From Microcebus murinus (taxonomy: Eukaryota > Chordata > Mammalia > Primates > Cheirogaleidae), in the NCBI RefSeq assembly GCF_040939455.1, contig NC_134117.1, positions 30,373,501 through 30,437,500 on the forward strand: a DNA stretch of 64,000 bases, read 5' to 3'. Position 1 is the first letter of the stretch. Every line of letters starts with the position of its first letter. The notes under the pieces were generated by a model. The model made no database searches, had not been told where the DNA came from, and saw only the letters and a list, made by a program, of their open reading frames with translations. Of this stretch, positions 10,063 through 45,657 are shown piece after piece. The translations under genes and the position numbers were made by a program.

Positions 10063-12791
10063 TAGAACTTTTCAAAATTTGTGGAATACAGTGAAAGCAA
10101 TTCTTACAGGGAAATTTATTGCACTGATTGCAAATATTAGAAAAGAAGTAAGACATAGAATCAGTATTACAACAATCCACCTTAGGAAACTAGAAAAAGA
10201 AGAACCAATTATATACAAATAAACCAAATAAAGACATAGTAAAAATCAGAATAGAAATGGCGGAAATTGAAAATAGGAAATGAATAAAGAACATCAATGA
10301 AATCAAAAGCAGGTTCTTTGAAAATAAATTCAAGAAACCTCTATTCAGTTTAAGAACAAAAAGAGAGAAGACACATTTTAATGTCAGAATTAAGTGAGGA
10401 GCCATCACTACTGATGCCATGAACATTAAAAGCATAATAAAGTAATATTATGCACAACTCTATGCTCTTAAATATAATAACTTAGATGAAGTCAATTAGT
10501 CTTTAAAGACAAAATCTGGTAAATTTCATAGAAGAAGAAATAGGTAATTTGAATAGGCCTTTGTGTATCAAATTAATTCAATCATTAATAAATAACCTCC
10601 AAAGTAGAATGCACCAGGCCCATATAAGTTCACTCGTGAATTACACTAAACATTTAAGGAAGATATTACACCAGTTCTTAACCACTTCTTCCAGAATGTA
10701 GTAGTAGAAGGAATTCTTCCTATGAGGCCAGCATTATCCTAATAGCAAAACCAGAGAAGGACATTATAGAAAAGAACCACCACAGACCAATATAGCTAAG
10801 GAAAATAGAAACAAATCTCCTTGACAAAGTATTAACAAACTATATTCAGCAGTATATAAAAAGAATTATAGTATATACCAATACCAAGTGGGATTTATTT
10901 TAGTTATGCAAGACTGGTTCAATATTTGAAAATTCCCTAATGTATTCCATTACTTTAACTTGCTGAAGTAGACAATATTGCTTGATGATCTTAAGTGATG
11001 TGGAAATGAATTTCACAAAATTCAACACAACTTCCTGATAACAACTCTCAGCAAACTAGGATTGAAGAGCAATTATCTCAACTTGATACAGAGCATCTAC
11101 AACAACCTTATAGCTAACATCATCATTAAATGGCAAGAAATTGAAACTTTCTGGCTAATCACAGAAACAAGGCAAGATGCTTCCTCTCACCACTCCTATT
11201 TGACAACATACTGGAAATCCTAACTAATGCAACAACAAGAAAAGGAAACAAAGCTATACTGATTGAGAAGGAAGAAATAAAACTGCCATTTGCAGATCAC
11301 ATAATTGTCTATGTAGAAAATCCCAAAGAATCGAAGAACTCCCAGAAACACAAAAAAGAAAATATAAAACAAAAAAAGTTAAGGAAAAACTCCTGGAATT
11401 TATAAGCAATTGTATTAATAGTAATGTTGCAGGATATGAGGCTAACATAAAGCAGCAAATTACTTTCCTATATACTAGCAATAAATAATTGAAATTAAAA
11501 ACATAATATCACTTATATTAGTACAAAAATTCTGAAATGCTTAGAAATACTTAGAAAAGTGTGAGAAAATATGTATGAGGTAATCTGAAGAAAACTACAA
11601 ACATCTGATGAAAGAAACCAAAGAAGATCTAAATAGATGAACAGATATTCTATGTTCATACACGAGGTCTCACTATTGTCATCAGTCTTCTTACTTTGCT
11701 CTGTAGATAAAATTCAATCCCAACTACAATCCAAATAAGTTACTTTTCTTTTTTAGTTAACAACAATCTGATTGTAAAGTTTATATAGAGAGGCCAAAAA
11801 CTGAGAATAACCAATATTGAAGGAAAAGAACAAAGTTGGGAGGCTAACCCTGCCTTACCTGACTTCAAGACTTACTATAATGCTACAGTAATCAAGACAG
11901 TGTTGTAGTGACAAAATATTAGACAAATAGATTACTAGAATGGAATTTAAAGCCTGAAATAAATACTACACATATTAGAAATATAGTTTAATAGAATGAA
12001 GTTCCACACAATATAGACAACAGATTTTTTACTAAGAAGCAAAGACAATTCCATGGGGAAATGATAGTCTTCTCAACAAATATTGCTGGAACTATTGGAC
12101 ATTCATGCAAAATAATGAATCGACATGTATACCTTACACCATTCACAGAAGTTAACTCAAAATAGTTCAAAGACCTAAGTGTAAAATGCAAAACTGTAAA
12201 TGGATAAACAAAATTTGATACATTGCACATCTATAAAATGGAATATTATTTAATGTTAAAAAGAAATGAGCTTTCAAGACATGGAGGAAACTTATGCATA
12301 TAAGTTGATAAATGGCACCAATTTGAAAAGACCACATACTGTTTGATTCCAACTATTAATATATGACATTCTGGAAAATGGCATATATTGCACCATGGCA
12401 ACACCAAATGATCATTCATTTGCCAAGGGCTTTGGGGGAAGGGAGGGCTGTATAGGCAGAGCACAGAGGATTTTTAGGGCAATGAAACTATCATGTATGA
12501 TACTAGAATGAAGGGTACATGTCATTGTACCCTTCATTTGACATTAGTCAAAACCCATAGAATGTACAACACAAATAGTGAAGCTTATGTAAACTATAAA
12601 CTTTGGTTGACAATTATGTGTAACTGTTGGATCATTGATTGTAATAAACCACATTGATTAGGATAGTTTATTGTGAGAGAGCATATGGGTGGGTGCTAGG
12701 AGAGGGTATATGGTCACCTGTGTACTTCTTATGTAGTTTTGCTGGGAACCTGAAACTCCTCTAAAAAATAAATTCTATAATTTAAAAAAAA
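10063..12791 (+). mobile_element. Oldest L1 of the nest, right part
   Basis: Highly diverged sense L1 ORF2 continues from 1953. Reverse-transcriptase-like stretches occur at about 10700-11300 and post-RT sequence at about 11820-12100. A diffuse 3' UTR ends near aaaaataaattctataatttaaaaaaaa (about 12765-12791). Every reading frame is broken many times. Confidence 0.78.
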
Positions 12792-14514
12792 TCCTCTCTA
12801 ATCCACAACTCCAGTGAAGCTAAAGCTCGCTTTACCCTTCAACTGTGGTGGGCTTAATGCTGATCATCTCCTGATGAAGGGGGCCAAGATGGGAATTCTG
12901 TGAGAATTTGATATGAGATGTCCCTGAACTGGGAGTTGGACTAGCAATGAACACTGCCATGTTGGAGTTGAACTAGCGAAGTATGATATCTTGTGCTGAT
13001 GCCTTGGTGACATTATCTCACTGAGTCGCCAATTGCTCATTCCTAAAAAGCAAAACAAAGCTTAGAACTGTTGATTTCAGAGATCCCTCTAAATTGTCTA
13101 TGAGTCTTTCATTCTGTTAAAAGAAAGGTCAGTACAGGAGCCTCAGCTCAGCAGAAGGGAGGAAGAGCAGAGCAGGGACACCTACGTCTCAAGGAAGGAA
13201 ATGATTGCTCTCCAGAGAGCAACTGAGCTTATTTTATCCAAAGAAGCCGGTGTGGTTCTTTTAGACCAATGTGAGTCAGATAGAAAATTCTTTCCCTTTG
13301 CTCTGGTTAAGGTGTTTAACATGCCTGTGCCAACTCAAGTTTTAAAGGTTGTAAAACCAAAGTCTTTGACCCCCAGTTCAGTCAATTGGTGCTGTAATAT
13401 CTAACTAAATTAATGTTCAAGTTGAAAGTCACTGACTAGGTTGAATAACAAAATATTGAACCTTACCACACAATATGTAAATTTTGGGTAACCCTGTTGA
13501 ACTGAATGTTTTCCTTGCGGTACGGTACAAATGCTGGGTTATTGATTCCAGTCTCAGCATTTCCACCCCCAGTCTGTGTGTCCTTGGCCAAAGTACCTAT
13601 CTCCAAGGCCCAGCATTTCCTTCCCCAAAATGAGAATAATTTTACCTCAGGCAAAGGTACCTGAGAGAATCAAAAGATATATGGTGTGTGTGGAAATTCT
13701 CTGTAAATTGTCAGAATCCCTGTAAACATCACTGATAAAACATTGTGTAACTGGGTCTTGACATAAGTTAATATTTCTTAATAAAACAGGTGGAAATAAC
13801 TGCACTAGTAAATCTAGAAACTATATGATGACATATTTACAGATCACACCTTTGCACAAGCACTGTCATCAGTGATCTGTAATGTATGTCATTCTGGTTG
13901 TATGGAGACTGTCATGCCCACTAACCATCAGTCAGGTCCCGTTCAGGTCTGCACATTGTGGTGCTTCTGTACTGACAGGTCTCCTATTCTCCCAGCCTCC
14001 ACTTCTCCATTTGAAAAATAAGAAATGATAATTTCTGCCGTCTGAGATTGTTCTTCATTTAACTGAAATTCATGTCAATATCTAGTAACTTGATTTATGT
14101 TTTCTCATTCTAGATGTATGTATTGTGTCTGCTATTTCATCTTTAGGCAGCCATCATGTTAATAAAGTGTATTATGTATTTGAAAGGATTCTGTTATCAA
14201 GGACAACCTCTGTTAATGTTAGATATAGCATCCAAACATACACATTTTATATGCAAGCCATAGAATACACTGATCTTTCTCAAAATAATACATTCTGAGC
14301 TGGTCTTTACTCCAAAAATCTAGAATTTTTGGTGATTGTCTTTCATCAATTATTTGCTTCAGTTCTTCTCTGTCATGAGAGCTCACTGGAACCAAAGGGC
14401 CTTAAGAAAATTACCAATACATGGGCTAAAATCCCATACAATTAAACCAGAATGTGCAGGTCGCATACTGGAAAGAAGAAGGGTAGAGTACATTTTGTTT
14501 TTCTCTCTCTCAGT

Positions 14515-14527
14515 GGGCCAAAGTCCA
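14515..14527 (+). promoter_or_regulatory. DR1 element, HNF4-alpha-like (HPF-1 type)
   Basis: The sequence gggccaaagtcca reads as two hexamers spaced by one base and lies about 145-155 bases before the ATG. CYP2C genes are known to carry HNF4-alpha (HPF-1) sites in this position, where they drive liver expression. The assignment rests on motif and position only. Confidence 0.65.
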
Positions 14528-14590
14528 CTCAGAAGAGGACATCAACTGGGTCTATGTGCTTAGCCACTATGCAGGTCACAGAGCAGACAC

Positions 14591-14615
14591 TGCATTAACA
14601 GGGAGTGTTAATGCA
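14591..14615. promoter_or_regulatory. Perfect 10-bp inverted repeat with 5-bp spacer before the start codon
   Basis: The arms are tgcattaaca and tgttaatgca around gggag, placed 55-79 bases upstream of the ATG. The GTTAAT half-site recalls HNF1, but the arms point outward rather than in the usual GTTAATnATTAAC order. It could bind a dimeric homeodomain factor or lie in the 5' UTR and form an RNA hairpin. Confidence 0.4.
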
Positions 14616-14669
14616 AGCCTTGGAGTTTTTGCAAGCTCACAGTTGTCTTGGTAAGAAGAGAAGGCTGCA

Positions 14670-39243
<24,574 letters not shown>

Positions 39244-39600
39244 AGAAGGTCAGATCATCTGGCTGCTGTGGCTGTCATATGCAGCTCTCCCTTATCGATG
39301 GCATCCTCCACCTCCTTCCTACTATTAGGGATGTCTTCTCTGACCTGTTGTCTCCCCATTCCCTTAACATGCAGTGAACATCCAGTGTCCATAAAGGAGA
39401 TTTTTTGAATTTTACTGCAAAACTATATTGGCTGTTCTCCATACTCTGTAACACAGTATTGACTGCTACATATGACAATACTTACCTAGTGTTGAGTTGT
39501 TAATATGCTATCACTATAAAACTGAGAAAAATGATTAGTGTATGATAATTCAGAGCCATTCCTCCTATGTTTTAAATAAAAAGTGTTATTAATTTCTGAG
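39244..39600 (+). terminator. CYP2C: CYP2C 3' UTR and poly(A) signal
   Basis: An AATAAA at 39575-39580 follows the stop codon by about 330 bases and is a plausible cleavage signal, with T/G-rich sequence (tgttattaatttctg) just downstream. The same signal is kept in the duplicate at 54171-54176. Confidence 0.7.
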
Positions 39601-41149
39601 TCAGATTGAAGACTTTCCTTCTTTTGTGCATAATGCAAGTAGAAAATTAAAGAAAACAGACTCCCCGGAGGCCATGCTGGTCCTCATAATGATGAGCACA
39701 GATAGGGACAAAGGGGAAGAGGGCAGGGAAGCTCTCTTGGAGGAGTGTCACCAAGAGTTACTGGAGGTTTGCATTTGAAAGAGAGAGCCTGTGCCCAGGG
39801 ACAGCTCTAGCCTTTATAGTGACAAGATCAGTGACCATTAGGAATGGACATTAAGTGTTGGAATTCCTGTTCTGCTTGAGTGTTACTGTAAACATCAAGT
39901 AAAGATTTGGAATGTTCTGTTCACTTTCTATCCAACTTAGAATCAACTATGAATATATGGTTTCATATTGCTGCTCAAGTGTTCTTCGTGTAGTTGTTCT
40001 CTCCCCAAATAAGAACAATATCTCTGGAAAGCCTCACCAGATTGTATTATTTTTCTAGTTTCTATCTCTATGTTTTGCACATAATATATATGTGATAGTA
40101 ATTTGATGTTTTGGTGCTAAAATGATAAGTCTCATAGCATGTGTACAGCATTAGCAAGTGCACATGTATATGTGGTAAATTCCAGCCATCTTTTCCCCTT
40201 TCTTCTGTTTTGAAGTGCATAAGATGAGAAATGACATGATCCATTAACTTTTTCCCTGCTTCTGTCCTAGAGAAAACCATTTATTCTGGGGATGCATTCG
40301 TAAGATGACACGTGTATAGTTAGTTCTGTGTATATAACTATACATAAATGTGTGCATAGGTATATATTAATGCATGGTGTATATTATGTACAAACATGCA
40401 TGTGGATTTAAAAGTTTTTCTTTAATATATTGAGTTCATATTACATATATTATTAAAGAACTTGCTGGTTTTTACTAAGCAATATGCCAGGTTTCCAGGT
40501 AAACTTCTAAGGTAATGGAAACATGGGTAAATGATTTGACAGGACAGGTTACATATGAGTAAATGGCAATGCTATTAAACTTATGAAAATAGCTTAAAAA
40601 TAAAAATTACAAATTAAACCTACCTTATCATCCTTTAACCTTCTTGACTGGCAAATGAAAAAATTTTAATGTGTTAGGAAATGTGTGAGAAATAGGCATT
40701 TTTATCTCTTAATGTCCTGTTTTGAATTTCATTGATTCCTGTTCTAATTTTTGTGACTTCTTTTCTTCTGCTTACTTGGAAATTAATTAGCTCTTCATTT
40801 TCCAGTTTTCTAATGTGGATGTTAGATTATGGATTTTATATCATTCTCATTTTTAGGAAACAAAGATTTGCATATACATTCAATGCTATAAATTTTCTTA
40901 TAAGTACTGTCTTTAATCCACAAACTCTCTACTACTCAAGACCCAGCTTGAAATCATTCTTTAAATCAACTGACTCTTATCAAGTTCCAAAATTATTTTC
41001 TGCTTTCCCTTTCCTAGTAGTTTAGAAATCCTTAGAAGAGGGAGGAAGATTTTGATATTTCAAATAATTTTGGTGACTGAATGGCTCATAGAAAATATTA
41101 TAGCTAGGAATATTGGACTGACTTGCTGAATAATAGTTTACTACTTACA
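39601..41149. other. CYP2C 3' flank, with an antisense L1 fragment
   Basis: No gene is seen. At about 40700-41010 the text (ttcttttcttctgcttacttgg, caatgctataaattttcttataagtac) is an old antisense L1 endonuclease-RT linker. The same fragment is at about 55290-55590 in copy 2, so it predates the duplication. Confidence 0.7.
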
Positions 41150-41874
41150 GAAAGTCTTCGTGACATTGAATTTGGCAATGATTCCTTGAACATGACACCA
41201 AGAGCTTAGGCAATGAAAGCAAAGACAGATATACTGGTCTTCATCAAAGTTAACTTTGTACATCTGAGGACACTGTCAAGAGTGTAAAGACAACCCACAG
41301 AATAGCAGAAAATATTTGGAATCATATATCTTTTAAGAGTTAATGTCCAAAATATATAAAGTATTTGTACAACTTCATAACATCAACAAAGAGGACAAAA
41401 CCTGATTAAAAATGTGCAAAGTGCTAGAATGAACATTTCACCAGAGAAGATAAAGGATGGCTTAAGCACTTGAAAATATGCACATCATCACTAATCCTTA
41501 GGGTAATATAAATCATAACCTTCATGAGACACCTCCTTCTACTCATTAGGATGGTTGTTTCAAAGATTCAGAAAATACTAAGTGTTGATGAGAATGTGGA
41601 GAAATCAGGAAACCTGTGCACTTCTTGTGAGAATGTATAATGATGCAGCCACTATCAAAAATAGTGTAGTGGTTCCATAAAAACTTAATGAGAGAATTCC
41701 TATATGACTTAGCAATTCAAACAGTCAGTATATCCATAAAAGAAATGAAAGCTGGTATCATAGAAATATTTGTACCCCAATGTTCATAGCAACTGCATTC
41801 ACAAAATCCAAAGGTAGAAGCATCTCAAGTGTCCATTGACTAAGAAATGGGATAAATAACATGTGATATATATG

Positions 41875-41916
<42 letters not shown>

Positions 41917-42290
41917 CAATGGAATATTATTCAGGCTTTAAAAGAAAGTAAATTCTGAGACATGCTGTAACATGAATAAAACTTGAAGACACTATGTAAA
42001 GTGAAAATAGCCAGTCATAGTTATACAAAATTTGTATAAGTCCACTTATATGAGTTACCTAGAATAAGCAAATTCGTAGTCATATAAAGTCTTATGCATT
42101 AAATGTGAGAATGTGGCATTATTGTTTAATGATACAAAGTTTAGATCTATAAGATGAAAAGAGTTCTGAAGATAGTGTTGTTATTTGCACAATAATGTGA
42201 ATATACTTAATGCTACTGAACTGTACCATAAAAATCATTAAACTGGGTAAATTTATGTTAAGTATGTCTTGCCACAGTTTAATACTCAAA
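41150..42290 (+). mobile_element. Old sense L1 3' part (post-RT region and 3' UTR)
   Basis: This diverged L1 ORF2 end (gaaagcaaagacagatatactggtc, caacccacagaatagcagaaaatatttgg) continues to an old-type 3' UTR. A (TA)n microsatellite lies inside it at 41875-41911. The first 560 bases are shared with copy 2 (to 56280). Confidence 0.78.
41875..41911. repeat. (TA)n microsatellite
   Basis: An uninterrupted run of about 16 TA units lies inside the old L1; it is probably length-variable between individuals. Confidence 0.9.
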
Positions 42291-42637
42291 AAATGTACTA
42301 TTTATGAGCAGCACAATTTACATTTGCAAAGATGTGGAAACAACCCAAATGCCCATCAATACATGAGTGGATTAATAAAATGTGGTATATGTGTACCATG
42401 GACTACTACTGAACTATATAAAACCATGGTGATCTAGCATCTCTTATATTACCCTGGGGTTGGGGGAGGGTAAACCCATAGCTAATGGAAACAGGCACAC
42501 TGTATGGGGGAAGGACACGCTTGTAGCCCTGGCTTGAGCAAGGCAAATGCATTTCATGTAAACAAAATGTATATACCCCCATAATATCCTGATTGTAAAA
42601 TCAATCAATTAATTAATTAATTAATTAAAATACAGGA
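42291..42637 (+). mobile_element. L1 3' end, sense
   Basis: This short 5'-truncated L1 runs from agcagcacaatttacatttgcaaag through a shortened 3' UTR to cccccataatatcctgattg, then an (ATTA)n-rich tail (42603-42630). Confidence 0.85.
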
Positions 42638-42925
42638 TAGGTTCTGCGTAAAAAAAATGAGGCCATGCTCTGAAGGGAGGTATCACAACAATGGAAGAAT
42701 AAGCACCACATGTACTTGCCATCAAATTGGCACTGACTGATTAACACTAAGCTGCTCACACGGTAGTAATATTTTGGGGACGTTGGGGATAATGGATGCA
42801 GTGAGCATTGTAGGAGGGAAGGGCACACCTCTAATCATGGATTGGGTGTGGCAAAGTCATGACACGTAACCAAAATGTTTGCACCCCCATAATATCCTGA
42901 AATAAAAAATAAAATAAAATAAAAA
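42638..42925 (+). mobile_element. L1 3' end, sense (second)
   Basis: It begins in late ORF2 (aatggaagaataagcaccacatgtac), passes the 3' UTR and ends in cccccataatatcctgaaataaaaaataaaataaaa. It abuts the left edge of duplication copy 2, so it may mark the duplication joint. Confidence 0.85.
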
Positions 42926-44613
42926 TAAAAGTAGATGAGAAATGTTCTCTAATGTGGGTCTGTTTTTATGACCTTCTCCTGACCTGAGTTTTCTTCTCCT
43001 GCCCCCTTAGAGGTATCATTGAAATGTCTAACAACTTCTGGTTAAATTCTAGATGTTATATATATGAAAAAATGCAGAATCTGGGACGATGTTTATCTTC
43101 GTGCATTCTCCTCCCACGGCAGTCACAAGGCTGCAACCCCTCCTGCCCTCACCCTAGGTGGACATGCTGAACAGAGTCCATAGTTACCTACAGCCATGAG
43201 TGTAGCTCTCTGATGTTTTCCCATCTCTGGATCTTCAGACAAATTTTTTTCCTTAGCAGCTATACAATGCCTTTTTCACATGGTTTCCGTATTCATCCAG
43301 ATGGTCTAGTTGCTATGTTGCAGGCTACTCTATTCCACTTGACCCACAAGATATAATTGTTAAAATTTAAAATTAGAGACCGGAGCAGCCCGGAGACCAG
43401 CGGCAAGGGTAGGTGGATTTGCTGTATCCACTCCCCTGCATTTGGGACTACTGGTGGGCTCCACAGCGGGTGGAGAGACCTGTGGACACCAGCCCAGAGA
43501 CGGCTGCCGCCAGCCAGCGGTGAGCCTGTAGCGGACGTGGCACCAGGCTCCCAACTCTCTCCCCGCACCTCCGTGTGCACAGACCTGAGCCGCACAGCAG
43601 GCACCATATTGCCTCCTCCTCCCCTCCGCCACCCTACCCGTGGCTACCCAGTGAGACATTACAGCCACCAGCTGGAGGCACCTCCAGGGAACAGGACCTT
43701 CCCTTTTGGGACCCTACAGCTGACTAAGGGGAACTCAGACTGTGAGTTCCCTACCCACCAGACCTCCCAGGTGCTGCTGGCACGGTGTTCCCAGGAGAAC
43801 GCTGCAGACTCAGAGGCTGAGAGACACAGACCCAGCTTGGGCTCCCTGTGGGTGAATTGCGACCGGAATTCCTCTCCCTAGTGGGGATACAGTTTGAACT
43901 CTGGGACCCAGAGGTCGGACCTGCAGATGAGATCCCATGCACCAAGGTCTAGCATTGCCCGGGGCACAGAAGGGTTATACGTGAACAGCCTACTGAGGTG
44001 TGTGTGCCTTCAAGGGCAGATAAGCGTCCTAGAGGGCAACCTTCCTCCCAAAAGGAGGCCATATGCCCAGCCCAGGTAGCGTTCCTGTGCAGGGAACCTC
44101 CCTGCCAGCATCACAGTCCAGGGAGGCCTGTTGGCGTGTGGTCTGGCCTGCTGGCAAAGGCCCAGGAGTAGCTGCGGAGTTGGGGAGGGTGGAAAGAAGC
44201 GAGGCCTGCTCCAGACTGCGGGTCTCAGACAGTCCCACCCCACACCAGACTTTCTGGCTGAGCGGGACCATTACAGCCCCGCCCTGCCAGCTTTTCCTGG
44301 AAGCAGAGAACAGATCTTTGACCCCTGCTAACGACATTGGTGGTGCCTGAGGGCAGGCTTACCCAACCCAGCTCCGCCCAGAACAAGAGCTGATAACAGG
44401 ACACAAAAACAACAGCAGAGCCTGTTCCTCCAAGCAAGCGCCACCTACTGACAGGGACGGCATCCTGCACAGCCCTTTCTCGGCACCCACTGACTCAATA
44501 TACAGGGAGTGGTCAAACCTCACCCACAGACACCAACTAACGGCTCAGAAACTAAACAAGGTGTGTGAATACCCAAACGAAAACCTAAAGGAAAGAAACA
44601 ACAACGGATCAAC

Positions 44614-45618
44614 ATGGGAAGAAATCAGCGAAAGAACTCAGGAAATATGAAGAACCAAACAGAAAACACACCCCCAAAGAGGAGCACCAGCCCTCTAGAA
44701 ATGGACACCAACCCAAATCAGGCAACCAATATGACAGAAGAGGAATTTTGTATGTAGATCATAAGAACACTCACCGACCTGCAACAACAACTCAATAACC
44801 AACACAAAGAAACCACAAAAAGCCTCCAGTATATGGAACAAAGGTTCACTAAAGAGATTGACACAGTGAAGAAAACTTTAACTGAAGTCCTGGAGAGGAA
44901 GAATCAACTCAGGGAATTAAAAAATACAGTGGAAAGTCTCAAGAACAGGGTAGATCAAACAGAAGAAAGAATTTCAGAGATTGAAGATAACACTTTCCAA
45001 TTAAATAAATCAGTCACAAAGATAGAGCAGAGAAACAAGAGAAAAGAGCAAAGCCTACAAGAGATGTGGGATTATGTGAAAAAACCTAACGTGAGGGTCA
45101 TAGGGTAAGCAGAAGGGGAAGAAGACAACACTCAAGGGCCGGACAAGCTTTTTGAAGATAAAATAGAGGAAAATTTCCCAGGCCTTGCTCAAAATCTCAA
45201 TATACAAGTTCAAGAAGCTCAGAGGACCCCTGGGAGATTCAATGCAAACAGGAAGACGTCACGACATGCAGTCATCAGACTGACCAAAATATCAACTAAA
45301 GAGGCCCTTCTAAGAACTGTAATAAGAAAGAAGCAAGTAAAATACAAGGGAAAGCCAATTTGAATAACACCAGACTTCTCTAATGAGACTTTACAAGCAA
45401 GGAGAGACTGGGGCCCCATTCTCACTTTTCTGAAACAAAACAATGCCCAGCCTAGAATCTTATTCCCTGCAAAACTAAGCTTCATATATGAAGGAGAAAT
45501 AAAGACATTCTCAGACAAGCAAAGTCTCATAGAATTCACCAAGACAAGACCAGCCCTACAAGAACTACTCAAAACAGTGTTACACACAGAACACCATAAT
45601 AAAAACTCACAAATATAA
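44614..45618 (+). pseudogene. L1 ORF1, three nonsense codons
   Basis: This is the same 334-codon frame as at 5347-6351, with no net frameshift. It is broken by TAG at 44755-44757 (codon 48, TGG in the sibling), TAA at 45106-45108 and a TGA near 45361 (CGA in the sibling). The coiled coil and RRM-like regions are otherwise readable. Confidence 0.9.
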
Positions 45619-45657
45619 AAACAACAAAAACCCAAAGATTAAAGGCCAGATAATACA

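Larger units (their letters stand above)
12792..14669 (+). promoter_or_regulatory. 5' flank of the CYP2C gene
   Basis: About 1.9 kb of DNA that I cannot assign to a repeat leads into the P450 start codon. The last 160 bases contain a DR1-like nuclear-receptor site and a perfect inverted repeat, listed separately. No convincing TATA box is visible in the 60 bases before the ATG. The transcription start cannot be fixed from sequence alone. No open frame here resembles a protein. Confidence 0.6.

Noticed and set aside
13201..13404. Short open frame of 67 codons upstream of the P450
   Set aside because: It has no family resemblance, no splice context and the length expected by chance.
41875..41911. 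(TA)n run as an origin or regulatory element
   Set aside because: It is a simple microsatellite within an old L1; nothing else supports a function.
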